Positions 43,282 to 52,541 of a stretch of DNA of 64,000 nt are shown here, one piece after another. Source of the stretch: CAVTPD01 sp963736575. GTDB taxonomy: Bacteria > Bacteroidota > Bacteroidia > Cytophagales > JAAEPT01. How positions within the stretch are numbered: position 1 is the stretch's first letter; the number at the start of each line of letters is the position of its first letter. The translations under genes and the position numbers were made by a program. The notes under the pieces were generated by a model. The model worked only from the letters and a program-made list of their open reading frames with translations, was not told where the DNA came from and did no database searches. The DNA lies in contig CAVTPD010000001.1 in the NCBI GenBank assembly GCA_963736575.1, forward strand, positions 620,001 to 684,000, written 5' to 3'.

Positions 43282-46200
43282 TTAACCAACTCTAAGTTTG
43301 GCTGCATCTTTCCATAAATAATGAGGAAGAGATTCTTTTAATTCCCATTTAATATTCATTGGTTTAGATCCATTATGATGTTTTAATTGACCTTCTCCAA
43401 CGAATACATATCCCATAGTATTTCCAAATTCATCTTTGTTCTTTTCTCTTACAAATAATAAGATTCTTTTTCCTTCTTCTTTATGATTGATGTAAGAAAG
43501 TCCTTTAGGTGTTTCGGGTCCAGCTGAATTTTGACTTTGCCAATGAAACAACGTTTCGTTGATGGCATAATCATCATACATAGTTGTGGGTGAAAAGTTT
43601 TCCTCAGATTTAATAAGGTTAATGAATAATAGCTCTGTATTAAGTTCAGCGTTTACTGCAACACCTTCTCGACTTGGTGATTTTTTTTCAAATGTACTTA
43701 ATCCAAATGCAGCTAGAACTTGATCTCTGGTGTAGCGAGCATGTATTTTTAGGGGTTGTTTATAAGGTAAGTTTAATTCGATTTCTTTAAAGTCAATTCT
43801 ATCAAGAAGTAATTCTAAGACCTCTGTGATTTCATTTATCAATACTTTATTTTTTCCTATCTCCTTAATACTTAATTCTAAATTGTCAAAACCTCCTGCC
43901 GTTTGCCAAATATCATAATGAAGCATTAATAACATTTGTTTTTCTATTTCATTTAACTCCTGATCCGAAAGATTAAACTCCTTTTTTGCACAATTTAATA
44001 TGAATCGAAAATAACTAGTAGAACTACACGATAACCATTTTCTTGAAATAGCAGCGATAATTTGTTTTTCGTTTAAATTATCAAAACGCTCTATTTTACC
44101 TGCGTCATTACAAAGCCTTGTCCAACCCCCTCTTTTATATATGATTTGAAGAGGGATATTATAAAACTCAATAAAGTTTTTTAAGGAAAGCTTCATTGTC
44201 GTTTGATGTTGGAAGTTTTGAATCTTCTGAATTAATTGGTTCCGATTGAATGAAGTAGAAGCAGTAATGTTTTCTAGAATATTCTGTTTAGCTTTTTTTT
44301 CTAAAATAATCGAACAACCTAAAGGCAAATGTGGAAAGTTATCTTCAATTTCCTTTTTAACCGTTGTAGTTGTTTTTCCAATCAGTGCACGGAATTTATT
44401 TTCAAAATTATATTCAGGCCTTGAATTTCCCACAAAGTCTAAAACAGTTAGACATTCTTTATTTTCAGCTAGTCTTAATCCACGACCAAGTTGTTGAAGA
44501 AAAATTGTTAAGCTTTCGGTAGGTCTTAAAAATAGCACAGTGTCTATATCGGGAATATCAACTCCTTCGTTAAAAATGTCAACAACAAACAAATAATTGA
44601 TTTCCTTATTTAACAATTGATTCCGTACATTGTCCCGATTTTGATTGTTTTTACTTGTTAAATAGTCGGCCTTTAATCCAGCAAGACTAAATTTTTCAGC
44701 CATAAATTTTGCATGTTCTATAGTTACACAGAATCCAATACAACTTACATCATTGAGGTCTTTTGTGTATTTGTTTAAAGCATCGATTATCTCCCTAATC
44801 CTTTTATCATTTTTTGTATAAATCGAGGATAATTCACTTGCAACATATCGGCCTCTTTCCCATGCTACTTTTGAAAGATCAATACTATCAGTGATTCCGA
44901 AATATTGAAAAGGAGATAGGAGTTTTCTGTTTAGAGCTTCGGGTAATCTAATTTCAGCTGCAATTCTATTGTAAAAATCTTCTTGAATATCACCACCATC
45001 TAACCTTTCTGGTGTAGCGGTTAAACCAAGTAAAACTTTAGGTTTAAAATAATTAAGTATTCCTCTATAACTATTAGCTGTGAGATGGTGACATTCATCT
45101 ATTATTATAAAATCGAAATATTCGGGAGATAAATTTATTTCTCCCAAACGATTATTAATGGTTTGAACCGATGCAAATACATATTCATTGGAATTAGGGA
45201 TATATCCATCTACCCATAATTCACCAAAATTATTATCTCTTAAAACCCCTCTAAATGTCGATAAAGATTGTTCTAATATTTCTTTTCGGTGTGCTAAAAA
45301 TAGAAGTTTGGAAGATTTATTCTTTTTTTTGAAATTCTTATAGTCAAAAGCTGAAATAACAGTTTTTCCTGTTCCAGTGGCTGCAACAATTAGATTCTTA
45401 TATCTGTTGTGTATAATTCTTTCTACTTCTATTTTTTCTAAAATCTCTAATTGAAATGGATATGGCTTAATATCAAAATAGGAAAGTTTTAAATCCGTAG
45501 TTTTAGTTGTTTTTGCTTGATTTAGGGATTGGATTAATTTCTCTTTGTGAATAGAGTCATCAAAAATTTCAAAATCATCACTTTGCCAATAGGTATCAAA
45601 TGTTTTTTGAAACTTATCTATAATGTGGCTGACTTCTTTTGTGGTGATTTTAAGATTCCATTCTAAGCAATCAGTTAAAGCAGATCGTGAAAAATTAGAT
45701 GATCCTATATAGCCTGTATGAAAGCCTGTATTTCTTTTGAAAAGATATGCTTTGGCGTGAAGTCTTTCATTACCAGAATTGTAAGATATTTTTACTTGAG
45801 TATTATCTAATTTTGATAAAAGCTGTATGGCTTTATAGTCTGACGCGCCCATGTAAGTAGTTGTTATAACTCTCAGTTGACCACCTCTTTTGGTAAATTC
45901 TTTTAATTCATTTTCAAGAATTATAATTCCTTTGAATTTGATAAAAGAAACAAGTAAATCTATTTCGTTAGAAGACAGAATTTCTTTTTTCAATTCGCTT
46001 TCAAGAGATAATCCTACATTTCCACCAGTAAATAATTCACTATGAGTTAGCCTTGTATATGGTGTTATTTCTTTGAGGTGTAGATTTAAATCTGAATAAT
46101 GAGCATCAATTCTGGAGAAGACTGCATTTAATACCTCTCCTTCAATACTAATGAGATCGTCTTCAAACTCATCTTTGTTTAGTTCCTCTTTTAGAAACCG

Positions 46201-46422
46201 AATGATTTTATTGGATATTTCAATCTGAAGCTCAATTTTATTATCTCCTTTGATATAATTTAGAGCATGCTTAATTGTCTGAGATAGATGTTTGGATAAA
46301 ATAGAAGAAGCTTCTTCTTTATCTAAAACTGATTTTTTGATATGGAAAAAGTTATTGTCAATTTCATTCAATTTTTGTGAAACAAGCTTAGTTACTAATT
46401 CTTCGTATATTCCTTCGTTCAT
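43282..46422 (-). CDS. PLD-nuclease/superfamily 2 helicase/DUF3427 protein
   Basis: About 1046 residues. N-terminal phospholipase-D-like domain with RLHAKAYLF (HxK) and YIGSSNFSRS near residue 240, then a type III restriction-like helicase: ATGTGKTVIS (Walker A, near 352), IIIDECHHL (DECH, near 446), LLGLTATPERLDGGD, IFNEGVDIPDIDTVLFLRPT and FLQQLGRGLR. A DUF3427 region ends the protein (SLPHYLWKDAAKLR). I prefer the ATG at 46422 (MNEGIYEEL) over the one at 46434. Such proteins occur in defence islands and probably process or cleave DNA; the exact role is unknown. It stands next to the broken DUF1016 gene. Confidence 0.88.
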   Translation of the reverse strand: MNEGIYEELVTKLVSQKLNEIDNNFFHIKKSVLDKEEASSILSKHLSQTIKHALNYIKGDNKIELQIEISNKIIRFLKEELNKDEFEDDLISIEGEVLNAVFSRIDAHYSDLNLHLKEITPYTRLTHSELFTGGNVGLSLESELKKEILSSNEIDLLVSFIKFKGIIILENELKEFTKRGGQLRVITTTYMGASDYKAIQLLSKLDNTQVKISYNSGNERLHAKAYLFKRNTGFHTGYIGSSNFSRSALTDCLEWNLKITTKEVSHIIDKFQKTFDTYWQSDDFEIFDDSIHKEKLIQSLNQAKTTKTTDLKLSYFDIKPYPFQLEILEKIEVERIIHNRYKNLIVAATGTGKTVISAFDYKNFKKKNKSSKLLFLAHRKEILEQSLSTFRGVLRDNNFGELWVDGYIPNSNEYVFASVQTINNRLGEINLSPEYFDFIIIDECHHLTANSYRGILNYFKPKVLLGLTATPERLDGGDIQEDFYNRIAAEIRLPEALNRKLLSPFQYFGITDSIDLSKVAWERGRYVASELSSIYTKNDKRIREIIDALNKYTKDLNDVSCIGFCVTIEHAKFMAEKFSLAGLKADYLTSKNNQNRDNVRNQLLNKEINYLFVVDIFNEGVDIPDIDTVLFLRPTESLTIFLQQLGRGLRLAENKECLTVLDFVGNSRPEYNFENKFRALIGKTTTTVKKEIEDNFPHLPLGCSIILEKKAKQNILENITASTSFNRNQLIQKIQNFQHQTTMKLSLKNFIEFYNIPLQIIYKRGGWTRLCNDAGKIERFDNLNEKQIIAAISRKWLSCSSTSYFRFILNCAKKEFNLSDQELNEIEKQMLLMLHYDIWQTAGGFDNLELSIKEIGKNKVLINEITEVLELLLDRIDFKEIELNLPYKQPLKIHARYTRDQVLAAFGLSTFEKKSPSREGVAVNAELNTELLFINLIKSEENFSPTTMYDDYAINETLFHWQSQNSAGPETPKGLSYINHKEEGKRILLFVREKNKDEFGNTMGYVFVGEGQLKHHNGSKPMNIKWELKESLPHYLWKDAAKLRVG

Positions 46423-46524
46423 AAGCGTTAGCATTGGTTGAGAATATTTAATTCTCCTAAACTAAATAAAACAATAACATCCTTATTCAGAAGGCTAACA
46501 AGAATTGTTTTAAAAATCTTAGGC

Positions 46525-47979
46525 TTATACCGTCTCCCTTAAAAATCGACCTCTCGGGGCATCGCCTTCATGCAGTACTATTTCGGAATGTAGGAATTCT
46601 GCTGCCGCTGCCGAATCTTTTACTTTGGGTGCACTGCGTTCTAACATTTCGGCTTCAAAATCGGTTAGCACACATTTTCTTAATCCTACGTCTCTCCATT
46701 TAGATAAAGGCTGGCAACCTCTTGTTATTCCCCTAGCTAATGCTAAGGCATCTAGTAGTGCTTGGTTGGCACCTTGTCCTTTAAACGGACTCATAGGGTG
46801 GGCGGCATCACCTAGTAAAGTCACGTGTTGTGCTTTTTCTAATAATTCGGGTTGTAATAAAGCTCGGTCATACACTGGGTAACCGGAAACCTGAGCTTCT
46901 TGCGTGGCAGCTAAAATCTGTGGAATAGGGGTGTGCCATTGTGTTCTACGGCAGGCTTCTTTTTTTAAGGCTTCAGGGCCTTTTGCACTCAATGCTTTTG
47001 CTTCTTCTTCGGGTAATGGAAAGCTAAGTTGCCACATTATGGATTCTGAATTGTAGGGCATCATATAGATGCGCTCATTGCCGTTGGCCGTTTGAAATAC
47101 CGTAGCCGAATCTAGCAAAGGACTTTCTAGACCTTCTAGCGCTGCCAAAGGACAAATGCCCAATATCACAATACAGCCTAGGTAACGTAAAGGGCTAATT
47201 TCTTCACCAATCAGTAAGCTACGTACGGAACTGCGAATGCCATCTGCCCCAACCACAAGATCGGCTTTGCTGGTTTTTGTTTCACCGTTCACATGAAAAG
47301 TTAGGTCAACACCTTTATTTTTAGATTCTTTAAAGTCTATTAATTGGTGTCCCCATTGTACTGCATTATGTCCGCCAAGTTGTTTTAGTAATGCTAAACG
47401 CAAAGATTGTCGCGCAATATGTACATTGGTACGCTTGGGTGATGTAGGCGTATTGCCGGACTGTACCCATTTTCTAACGCCCCATTCGCCCACCACTTTT
47501 CCTTCCGTAGTATGCACCACATGCTTTGTTGAAATAACACCTTCTTCTAACTCAAAAATACCCAATCCTTCAATGGCTTTACTGGCTTGTTGTAAAGTGA
47601 GTCCATAACCTTGTGAACGCGCATCGAAACCACCGTCTCGCTCATAAACGGTAAAAGGAATTCCGCGGTGCAAACAAGCTACCGCCAGCGCTACGCCGCC
47701 AATACCGCCACCAATAATAGCTACGTGTGGGTAATTTTCTTTGTCAGCTACGGGCGGTATAGCAGAAGGGATTAACCCGGATCCATTACAAGTTGCGCAT
47801 ACATAAAGTGGACCTTTAGGACGAACAGGAGCGTTGCCTTCGTTCTTGGTTTTTTCAAATTGATCCAATGCTGTTTGGTAACGGAGTCGCGCTTTCTTGC
47901 GGAGTCTCCGGCTTTTTTTGCCGTGCCCGTTACATTCCAGACAAATAGTCCAGCTCGCTTCGTTTTCCGTTTGTTTCAC
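46525..47979 (-). CDS. FAD-dependent monooxygenase with N-terminal DnaJ-like zinc finger
   Basis: A 484-residue protein. Residues 12-70 carry two Cys pairs in DnaJ style (ICLECNGHGKKSRRLRKK and YVCATCNGSGL), separated by a basic helix. From residue 85 it is a class A flavoprotein monooxygenase: FAD loop VAIIGGGIGGVALAVAC, DG-type motif DLVVGADGIRSSVR and GDAAHPMSPFKGQGANQALLDA. The substrate is unknown. Joining a zinc finger to this enzyme is unusual outside a few Bacteroidota and gamma-proteobacterial lineages. GC is slightly higher than neighbours. Confidence 0.88.
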   Translation of the reverse strand: MKQTENEASWTICLECNGHGKKSRRLRKKARLRYQTALDQFEKTKNEGNAPVRPKGPLYVCATCNGSGLIPSAIPPVADKENYPHVAIIGGGIGGVALAVACLHRGIPFTVYERDGGFDARSQGYGLTLQQASKAIEGLGIFELEEGVISTKHVVHTTEGKVVGEWGVRKWVQSGNTPTSPKRTNVHIARQSLRLALLKQLGGHNAVQWGHQLIDFKESKNKGVDLTFHVNGETKTSKADLVVGADGIRSSVRSLLIGEEISPLRYLGCIVILGICPLAALEGLESPLLDSATVFQTANGNERIYMMPYNSESIMWQLSFPLPEEEAKALSAKGPEALKKEACRRTQWHTPIPQILAATQEAQVSGYPVYDRALLQPELLEKAQHVTLLGDAAHPMSPFKGQGANQALLDALALARGITRGCQPLSKWRDVGLRKCVLTDFEAEMLERSAPKVKDSAAAAEFLHSEIVLHEGDAPRGRFLRETV

Positions 47980-47990
47980 GCTAGTTAGTC

Positions 47991-49142
47991 TTATTCAAAA
48001 ACCTGTAAGATAGCTTTCGCTTTTAAAAGGCATTCTTCGTACTCTTTTTCAGGATCAGAATCTATAGTAATGGCGCTGCCTACTTGGTAAGAAAGGTACT
48101 TGTCGGTTTGGTTGTACATTAAACTGCGGATGACTACATTAAAATCGAAATCACCGTTTTCGGTAATATAACCCACACTGCCCGAGAAAATACCACGTCG
48201 GGTGTTTTCCAATGTTTCAATCAGTTGCATGGCGCGTATTTTGGGTGCGCCCGTCATGCTGCCCATTGGGAACGTAGCTTTTAAAATAGCGGCGGTGCTG
48301 GTGTTCTCTTTCAGCTGTCCGCTAACGGTAGAAATCATTTGGTGTACTTGCTTAAAGCTGTATATCCCGAACAATTCGTCTACGTGTACGCTGCCGGCTT
48401 GGCAAACTTTAGCCAAATCGTTGCGCACTAAGTCTACAATCATTAAGTTTTCGGCACGTTCTTTTTCAGAATTGTAAAGTTCATCCCGCATACGGATGTC
48501 TTCGTGAATTTCTGAACTTCTTCGGGCCGTTCCTTTTATGGGTTCACTTTGCAGTTTACCGTTTGTGTTTTTTAAGAACCGTTCTGGCGAAGCGCAAATC
48601 AACCATTTATCGTTTTCTTTTACCAAACAAGAAAAAGGAGTAGGGGAGATCTGCACCAATTTCTTAAAGGCTACCAAAGGATCAATACCAACATTTTCAG
48701 CATAGAATTCTACACAGAAATTCATTTCATAAACGTCACCTTCGGTAATTAAAGCTTGTATTTGCTTTATTTTACTAATGTATTCTTCTTTACTTACCCG
48801 GGCTTTAAATTCAATTTTGGGTAAGCCTTCCGCAGAGGTATTACTTAAATCGCTTAAATCGGTAAATAGAGTTTCTTTTTCAGCCTGAAAAAAAGAAAGG
48901 GGGCTGAATTTTACACGGTTTACATGATTGGACTGTAAATTCTCTATGTGGTTTTTTAAATCGTAGCTTAAGAAGCCGTAAAGGTTCTTTTTTGGGAGTT
49001 GTTTTAAAAACCGAAACGGTTCTTCCGTAGGAATGGAAAGTGCTGTGTTGGCGGCCGCTATTTGGTTTTGAAAACCTTTTGGGTGCCCATTATTGTACAA
49101 TAAAATGGCGTAGTTGTATTGAAAATAATTTTCCAGCGTCAT
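47991..49142 (-). CDS. pabB: Aminodeoxychorismate synthase component I
   Basis: A 383-residue chorismate-utilising enzyme. Conserved elements: ISPTPFSCLV, ASPERFLK, SEPIKGTARR, LMIVDLVRNDLAKVC, FPMGSMTGAPKIRAMQLIE, RRGIFSGSVGYI and YQVGSAITIDSDPEKEYEEC. PabB makes 4-amino-4-deoxychorismate for folate; anthranilate synthase TrpE is similar but usually longer. No pabA partner gene is adjacent. It ends 12 bases before the monooxygenase start. Confidence 0.88.
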   Translation of the reverse strand: MTLENYFQYNYAILLYNNGHPKGFQNQIAAANTALSIPTEEPFRFLKQLPKKNLYGFLSYDLKNHIENLQSNHVNRVKFSPLSFFQAEKETLFTDLSDLSNTSAEGLPKIEFKARVSKEEYISKIKQIQALITEGDVYEMNFCVEFYAENVGIDPLVAFKKLVQISPTPFSCLVKENDKWLICASPERFLKNTNGKLQSEPIKGTARRSSEIHEDIRMRDELYNSEKERAENLMIVDLVRNDLAKVCQAGSVHVDELFGIYSFKQVHQMISTVSGQLKENTSTAAILKATFPMGSMTGAPKIRAMQLIETLENTRRGIFSGSVGYITENGDFDFNVVIRSLMYNQTDKYLSYQVGSAITIDSDPEKEYEECLLKAKAILQVFE

Positions 49143-49151
49143 TGGGGCAAC

Positions 49152-50639
49152 TTATTTTTTATCCAAAGCCTGTAAATGCTTTTTGGCTTCGTTTCGGATG
49201 GATTTCTTGTAATCGTGTTGTTTGTAATTAAATACGTTTTCGTAATATTCTTTCGCCTTTTTAGCCTGATTCATTTCCTCTAGAATTTGACCTGCTTTAA
49301 GACAGGAATTGGGGCCGTAATATAATTCAGAGGTATTAGGACTGGCTTTTATACAGGCCTCGTAATACCGCAATGCTTTAGAGTCTTTGTTGTCGGCCTC
49401 AAAGATTTGTGCTTTGCGGTATAGGTATTCTACTAAAATATCGGGGTCTTGTTTTTCTTGTTCGCTTAGATCGTCTAAAAATGTGTTGGCCTGTTCAAAA
49501 TAACCCCCATCATACAACAGCCTAGATTTTAAGAGTTTGGTATTGGGGAAAGGTCTGTTTACCGATTTTAAGGCATAACTATCTGTGTTTATAATATTGC
49601 TGCCTTCGGTTTTTGTTTTTAAAATGTAGTTGTCCGTTTTTGCTTTATTGCCACTTAAATAGCTGCCTAATGCCATTTTGTAATAAGCAGCCTTTATGTG
49701 GTGCATACCTTTATAATGGCCTAAATAAAGTTGAAAAGACTTTTCGGATTGTTTATAATCTAGTTGGTTTAAATAACATTCGGCTTCTAAATAATTTAAT
49801 AATGGGAATTGCTTTTTAACGCCGTCTAATTTTTTGAAGGTGAGTAATGCTTTGTCATTTTGTTTTAATTTACTTTCTACTAAAGCCTTAGAAAGCCAAA
49901 TTAAAGGTGAGTCTTCGGTGTTTTTTTCAATTAGTTTTAAGGCTTTTCCGGGTTGTTTGCTTACCTGGGCGTATACCAAAGAAAGGTAAGTAATGCATTC
50001 TATTTTGTATTCAGGATTTTTGCTAAGACAGGTTTCTAAAAATTGTAGACCATCTTCTATACTGCCTTTAAACCCTAATGAATTACTTATCCATTCGTAT
50101 TCTTCTGGAATGCTACCAATCATCACATACAATAACCCTAGGGTTTTGTAGTGGGGAGAGAAGTAAGGGAATTTTTCTTGGTTATCGGTAATGGCTTTAT
50201 AGGCCAATTTAAAATTCCAGAACGCTTTAATTTTTTCATCGAAAATACCATTTAAATAGGCCCTTCGTAAATGCATTTCGCCTAAACAAAAATTATAATA
50301 AGGCGAGTAATCTTCTAATTCTTCTACTTGATCGCTTAAGGCATCTAACTGATCTTCTACATTTTCATAATTGGTATAATCTTCGGAAAGAGCCAGTTTA
50401 AGACAAATGGAAAAGTGTTGTAAATAGAGTTGTATTCCGTTACTTGGATCTGGATTTTGTTGAATAAGGGAATCGGCCTTATCAATTTTTAAGTTAATTA
50501 AATCCTGGTAGGCAAGGCTAAGATTATCTGTCCAAAGAAAGGCTGAATAGCTTTCCGTTTGAAGGAATAAAAAAAAGGCTATCCAAATCGTTCGGATAAC
50601 CTTTTTGTAATTTATGAATATTGGAAAATTAACTAGCAA
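49152..50639 (-). CDS. Tetratricopeptide-repeat protein with signal peptide
   Basis: About 495 residues with a signal peptide (KKVIRTIWIAFFLFLQTESYSA) and helical TPR-type repeats (CLKLALSEDYTNYENVEDQL, ALLTFKKLDGVKKQFPLLNY, QSEKSFQLYLGHYKGMHHIK, ALRYYEACIKASPNTSELYY, KAKEYYENVFNYKQHDYKKS). The start is unclear: the first ATG of the frame at 50690 lies deep in the zinc-ribbon gene, so I give a TTG at 50639. A terminator-like hairpin lies inside the signal-peptide codons. The family occurs widely in Bacteroidota with unknown function. Confidence 0.75.
   Translation of the reverse strand: MLVNFPIFINYKKVIRTIWIAFFLFLQTESYSAFLWTDNLSLAYQDLINLKIDKADSLIQQNPDPSNGIQLYLQHFSICLKLALSEDYTNYENVEDQLDALSDQVEELEDYSPYYNFCLGEMHLRRAYLNGIFDEKIKAFWNFKLAYKAITDNQEKFPYFSPHYKTLGLLYVMIGSIPEEYEWISNSLGFKGSIEDGLQFLETCLSKNPEYKIECITYLSLVYAQVSKQPGKALKLIEKNTEDSPLIWLSKALVESKLKQNDKALLTFKKLDGVKKQFPLLNYLEAECYLNQLDYKQSEKSFQLYLGHYKGMHHIKAAYYKMALGSYLSGNKAKTDNYILKTKTEGSNIINTDSYALKSVNRPFPNTKLLKSRLLYDGGYFEQANTFLDDLSEQEKQDPDILVEYLYRKAQIFEADNKDSKALRYYEACIKASPNTSELYYGPNSCLKAGQILEEMNQAKKAKEYYENVFNYKQHDYKKSIRNEAKKHLQALDKK
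50571..50606 (-). terminator. Terminator-like hairpin inside the TPR gene start
   Basis: On the minus strand AAGGTTATCC and GGATAGCCTT form a 10-bp stem (one G-T pair) with loop GAACGATTT, followed by eight T. It is 23 bases after the stop of the zinc-ribbon gene and overlaps the codons for the hydrophobic core of the TPR protein's signal peptide. Confidence 0.7.
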
Positions 50640-51414
50640 CTTTTTTAGTAGCAGTTCTTGTTGTTTTTCTTTTTGGTTTTTCTTCCTCAATCACAAACTC
50701 TGCATCGGCTAAAATACGTCCACAGTGTTCGCAAACAATAATTTTCTTTCTTTCCTTCACATCAGATTGTCTCTGAGGAGGAACTGTATTAAAACAGCCA
50801 CCACAAGCATTTCTACGAATAGAAACTACAGCTAAACCATTTTTAGCGTTGCCTCTAATTCTTTCGTAAGATTTGTAAAGACGGTCTTCAATTTTATTAA
50901 CTGCTTTTTCACGGTCAGTTACTAATTTTGCTTCGTCGTCTTCGCTTTCTTTAGTGATTACAGTAAGTTCCTCTTGCTTGTTGGTTAAATCCTTAGATCT
51001 TTCCTCTAGCGTATGAGAAACCTCTTCTATATCTTTTTGCTTTTGCTCAATAGTAATTCTAGCTTCTTTGATTCGTTTCTCTGAAACCTGAATTTCTAAT
51101 TGCTGAAGTTCTACCTCTTTAGTAATAGCGTCGTACTCACGATTGTTACGTACGTTCATTTGCTGCTCCTCGTATTTTTTAATTAACGATTCGCTCTCCT
51201 TCATAGAAGATTTATAATCAGAGATTTTATTTTCAAGAGTAATGATATCCGACTTAAATTTCTCTTTACGAGTTTCTAAACCGGCAATCTCATCTTCTAA
51301 ATCTTGAACTTCTTCGGGTAAGTCACCTCTTACTTTCTTGATTTCATCAAGTTCGCAATCGATGTCCTGAAGTTTTTGAAGGGCTGTTAATTTCTTATCT
51401 ACGTTAGTATCCAT
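50629..51414 (-). CDS. Coiled-coil protein with C-terminal zinc ribbon (CT398-like)
   Basis: A 261-residue protein: a long antiparallel coiled coil at residues 10-175 (LQKLQDIDCELDEIKKVRGD, LEDEIAGLETRKEKFKSDII) and a C4 zinc ribbon at about 200-240 (RRNACGGCFNTVPPQRQSDV and IVCEHCGRILAD), then a basic tail. The family is thought to bind nucleic acid or act in trafficking; its function is open. It starts one base after the NIF3 gene stop; the pairing with NIF3 is conserved in Bacteroidota and other phyla. Confidence 0.9.
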   Translation of the reverse strand: MDTNVDKKLTALQKLQDIDCELDEIKKVRGDLPEEVQDLEDEIAGLETRKEKFKSDIITLENKISDYKSSMKESESLIKKYEEQQMNVRNNREYDAITKEVELQQLEIQVSEKRIKEARITIEQKQKDIEEVSHTLEERSKDLTNKQEELTVITKESEDDEAKLVTDREKAVNKIEDRLYKSYERIRGNAKNGLAVVSIRRNACGGCFNTVPPQRQSDVKERKKIIVCEHCGRILADAEFVIEEEKPKRKTTRTATKKVAS

Positions 51415-51415
51415 T

Positions 51416-52513
51416 CTATTTAAAATATTGAACCGGGTTGGTGTTCACTTTGGACAAATTGACTGCAATATTACGAATTTTTTTTGTTATTAACTCCTTA
51501 ATTAGCTCTTTTGTGAACTGTTCGCTCTCATAATGACCAATGTCGCAAATCATTATTTTTTCTTCGGAATCAAAAAACTCGTGGTATTTAAAATCTGAGC
51601 TAACAAATGCGTCTGCTTTTTGGGAAATGGCGGTCTTCAAAAGAAAACTACCAGCACCACCACAAACGGCAACTTTTTTAATTTTTTTATTAATGGGGGT
51701 AAATTTAATGCCTTCTGCATTAAAGGTCTTTTTTAGTAATTTAAGAAAATTTTCGGGTAACATTTCACTTTCTAGCTCACCAATTCTGCCAGATCCAATT
51801 TCTTGGTTTGGGTTTTCAATGTCGTGTAGATAATAAGCCGCTTCTTCGTAAGGGTGCGCTTGTTTCATGGCCGAAATTATTTGAGCCGTTTTTTCTTTAG
51901 TAAAAATAACTTCCAACTTATGCTCTTCGGTATATTCCATTTTACCACTTTCCCCTTGAAATGGGTTGGCTTCTTTTGTTGGCTGAAATGTACCCGTTCC
52001 TTCAGAATAAAAACTGCAATTGATGTAATTACCAATTTCACCGGCACCGGCTTTATTTAAAACTGTGCGTACTTTTTCGGTAAATTCTTTGGGTACAAAA
52101 ACTTCCATTTTGCGTAATGTGCCGGTTTTAGGAGCCAGAACCTGTTGTTTTTTCAGATTCAATAAATCACTAATCTTTTTATTTACACCAAGGTGGTAGT
52201 TGTCTAAATTGGTATGAATAGCATATAGCGCAATGTCATTTTTAATGGCTTTAAGCAGACAACGTTCTACCAAGTTTTTTCCCGTAATGCTTTTTAACGG
52301 TGAAAAAACAATTGGGTGATGCGCTATAATTAAGTTCGCTTCTTGGTTTATGGCTTCTTCTATAACATCTTCAGTAATGTCTAGCGTAATTAAAACAGAA
52401 GTGATTTCCTGAGAACGGTCTCCCACCAAAAGTCCGGAGTTGTCATACGATTCTTGCCATGCAATTGGTACCAAATTTTCAAGTTCCTGAATAATTTCTG
52501 CTATTTTTGGCAT
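51416..52513 (-). CDS. NIF3-like dinuclear metal-centre protein (YbgI/YqfO type)
   Basis: A 365-residue NIF3 protein of the long (YqfO-like) form with a central PII-like insert (about residues 130-230: MEVFVPKEFTEKVRTVLNKA and KEKTAQIISAMKQAHPYEEA). Metal ligands are visible in ANLIIAHHPIVFSPLKSI, AIHTNLDN, and near the end SSDFKYHEFFDSEEKI and DIGHYESEQF. Annotated in some genomes as GTP cyclohydrolase 1 type 2, but the role is unsettled. Forms an operon with the zinc-ribbon gene; divergent from lpxK. Confidence 0.92.
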   Translation of the reverse strand: MPKIAEIIQELENLVPIAWQESYDNSGLLVGDRSQEITSVLITLDITEDVIEEAINQEANLIIAHHPIVFSPLKSITGKNLVERCLLKAIKNDIALYAIHTNLDNYHLGVNKKISDLLNLKKQQVLAPKTGTLRKMEVFVPKEFTEKVRTVLNKAGAGEIGNYINCSFYSEGTGTFQPTKEANPFQGESGKMEYTEEHKLEVIFTKEKTAQIISAMKQAHPYEEAAYYLHDIENPNQEIGSGRIGELESEMLPENFLKLLKKTFNAEGIKFTPINKKIKKVAVCGGAGSFLLKTAISQKADAFVSSDFKYHEFFDSEEKIMICDIGHYESEQFTKELIKELITKKIRNIAVNLSKVNTNPVQYFK

Positions 52514-52541
52514 ATAAATTCTAATTAAGAAAATTGTTCTA

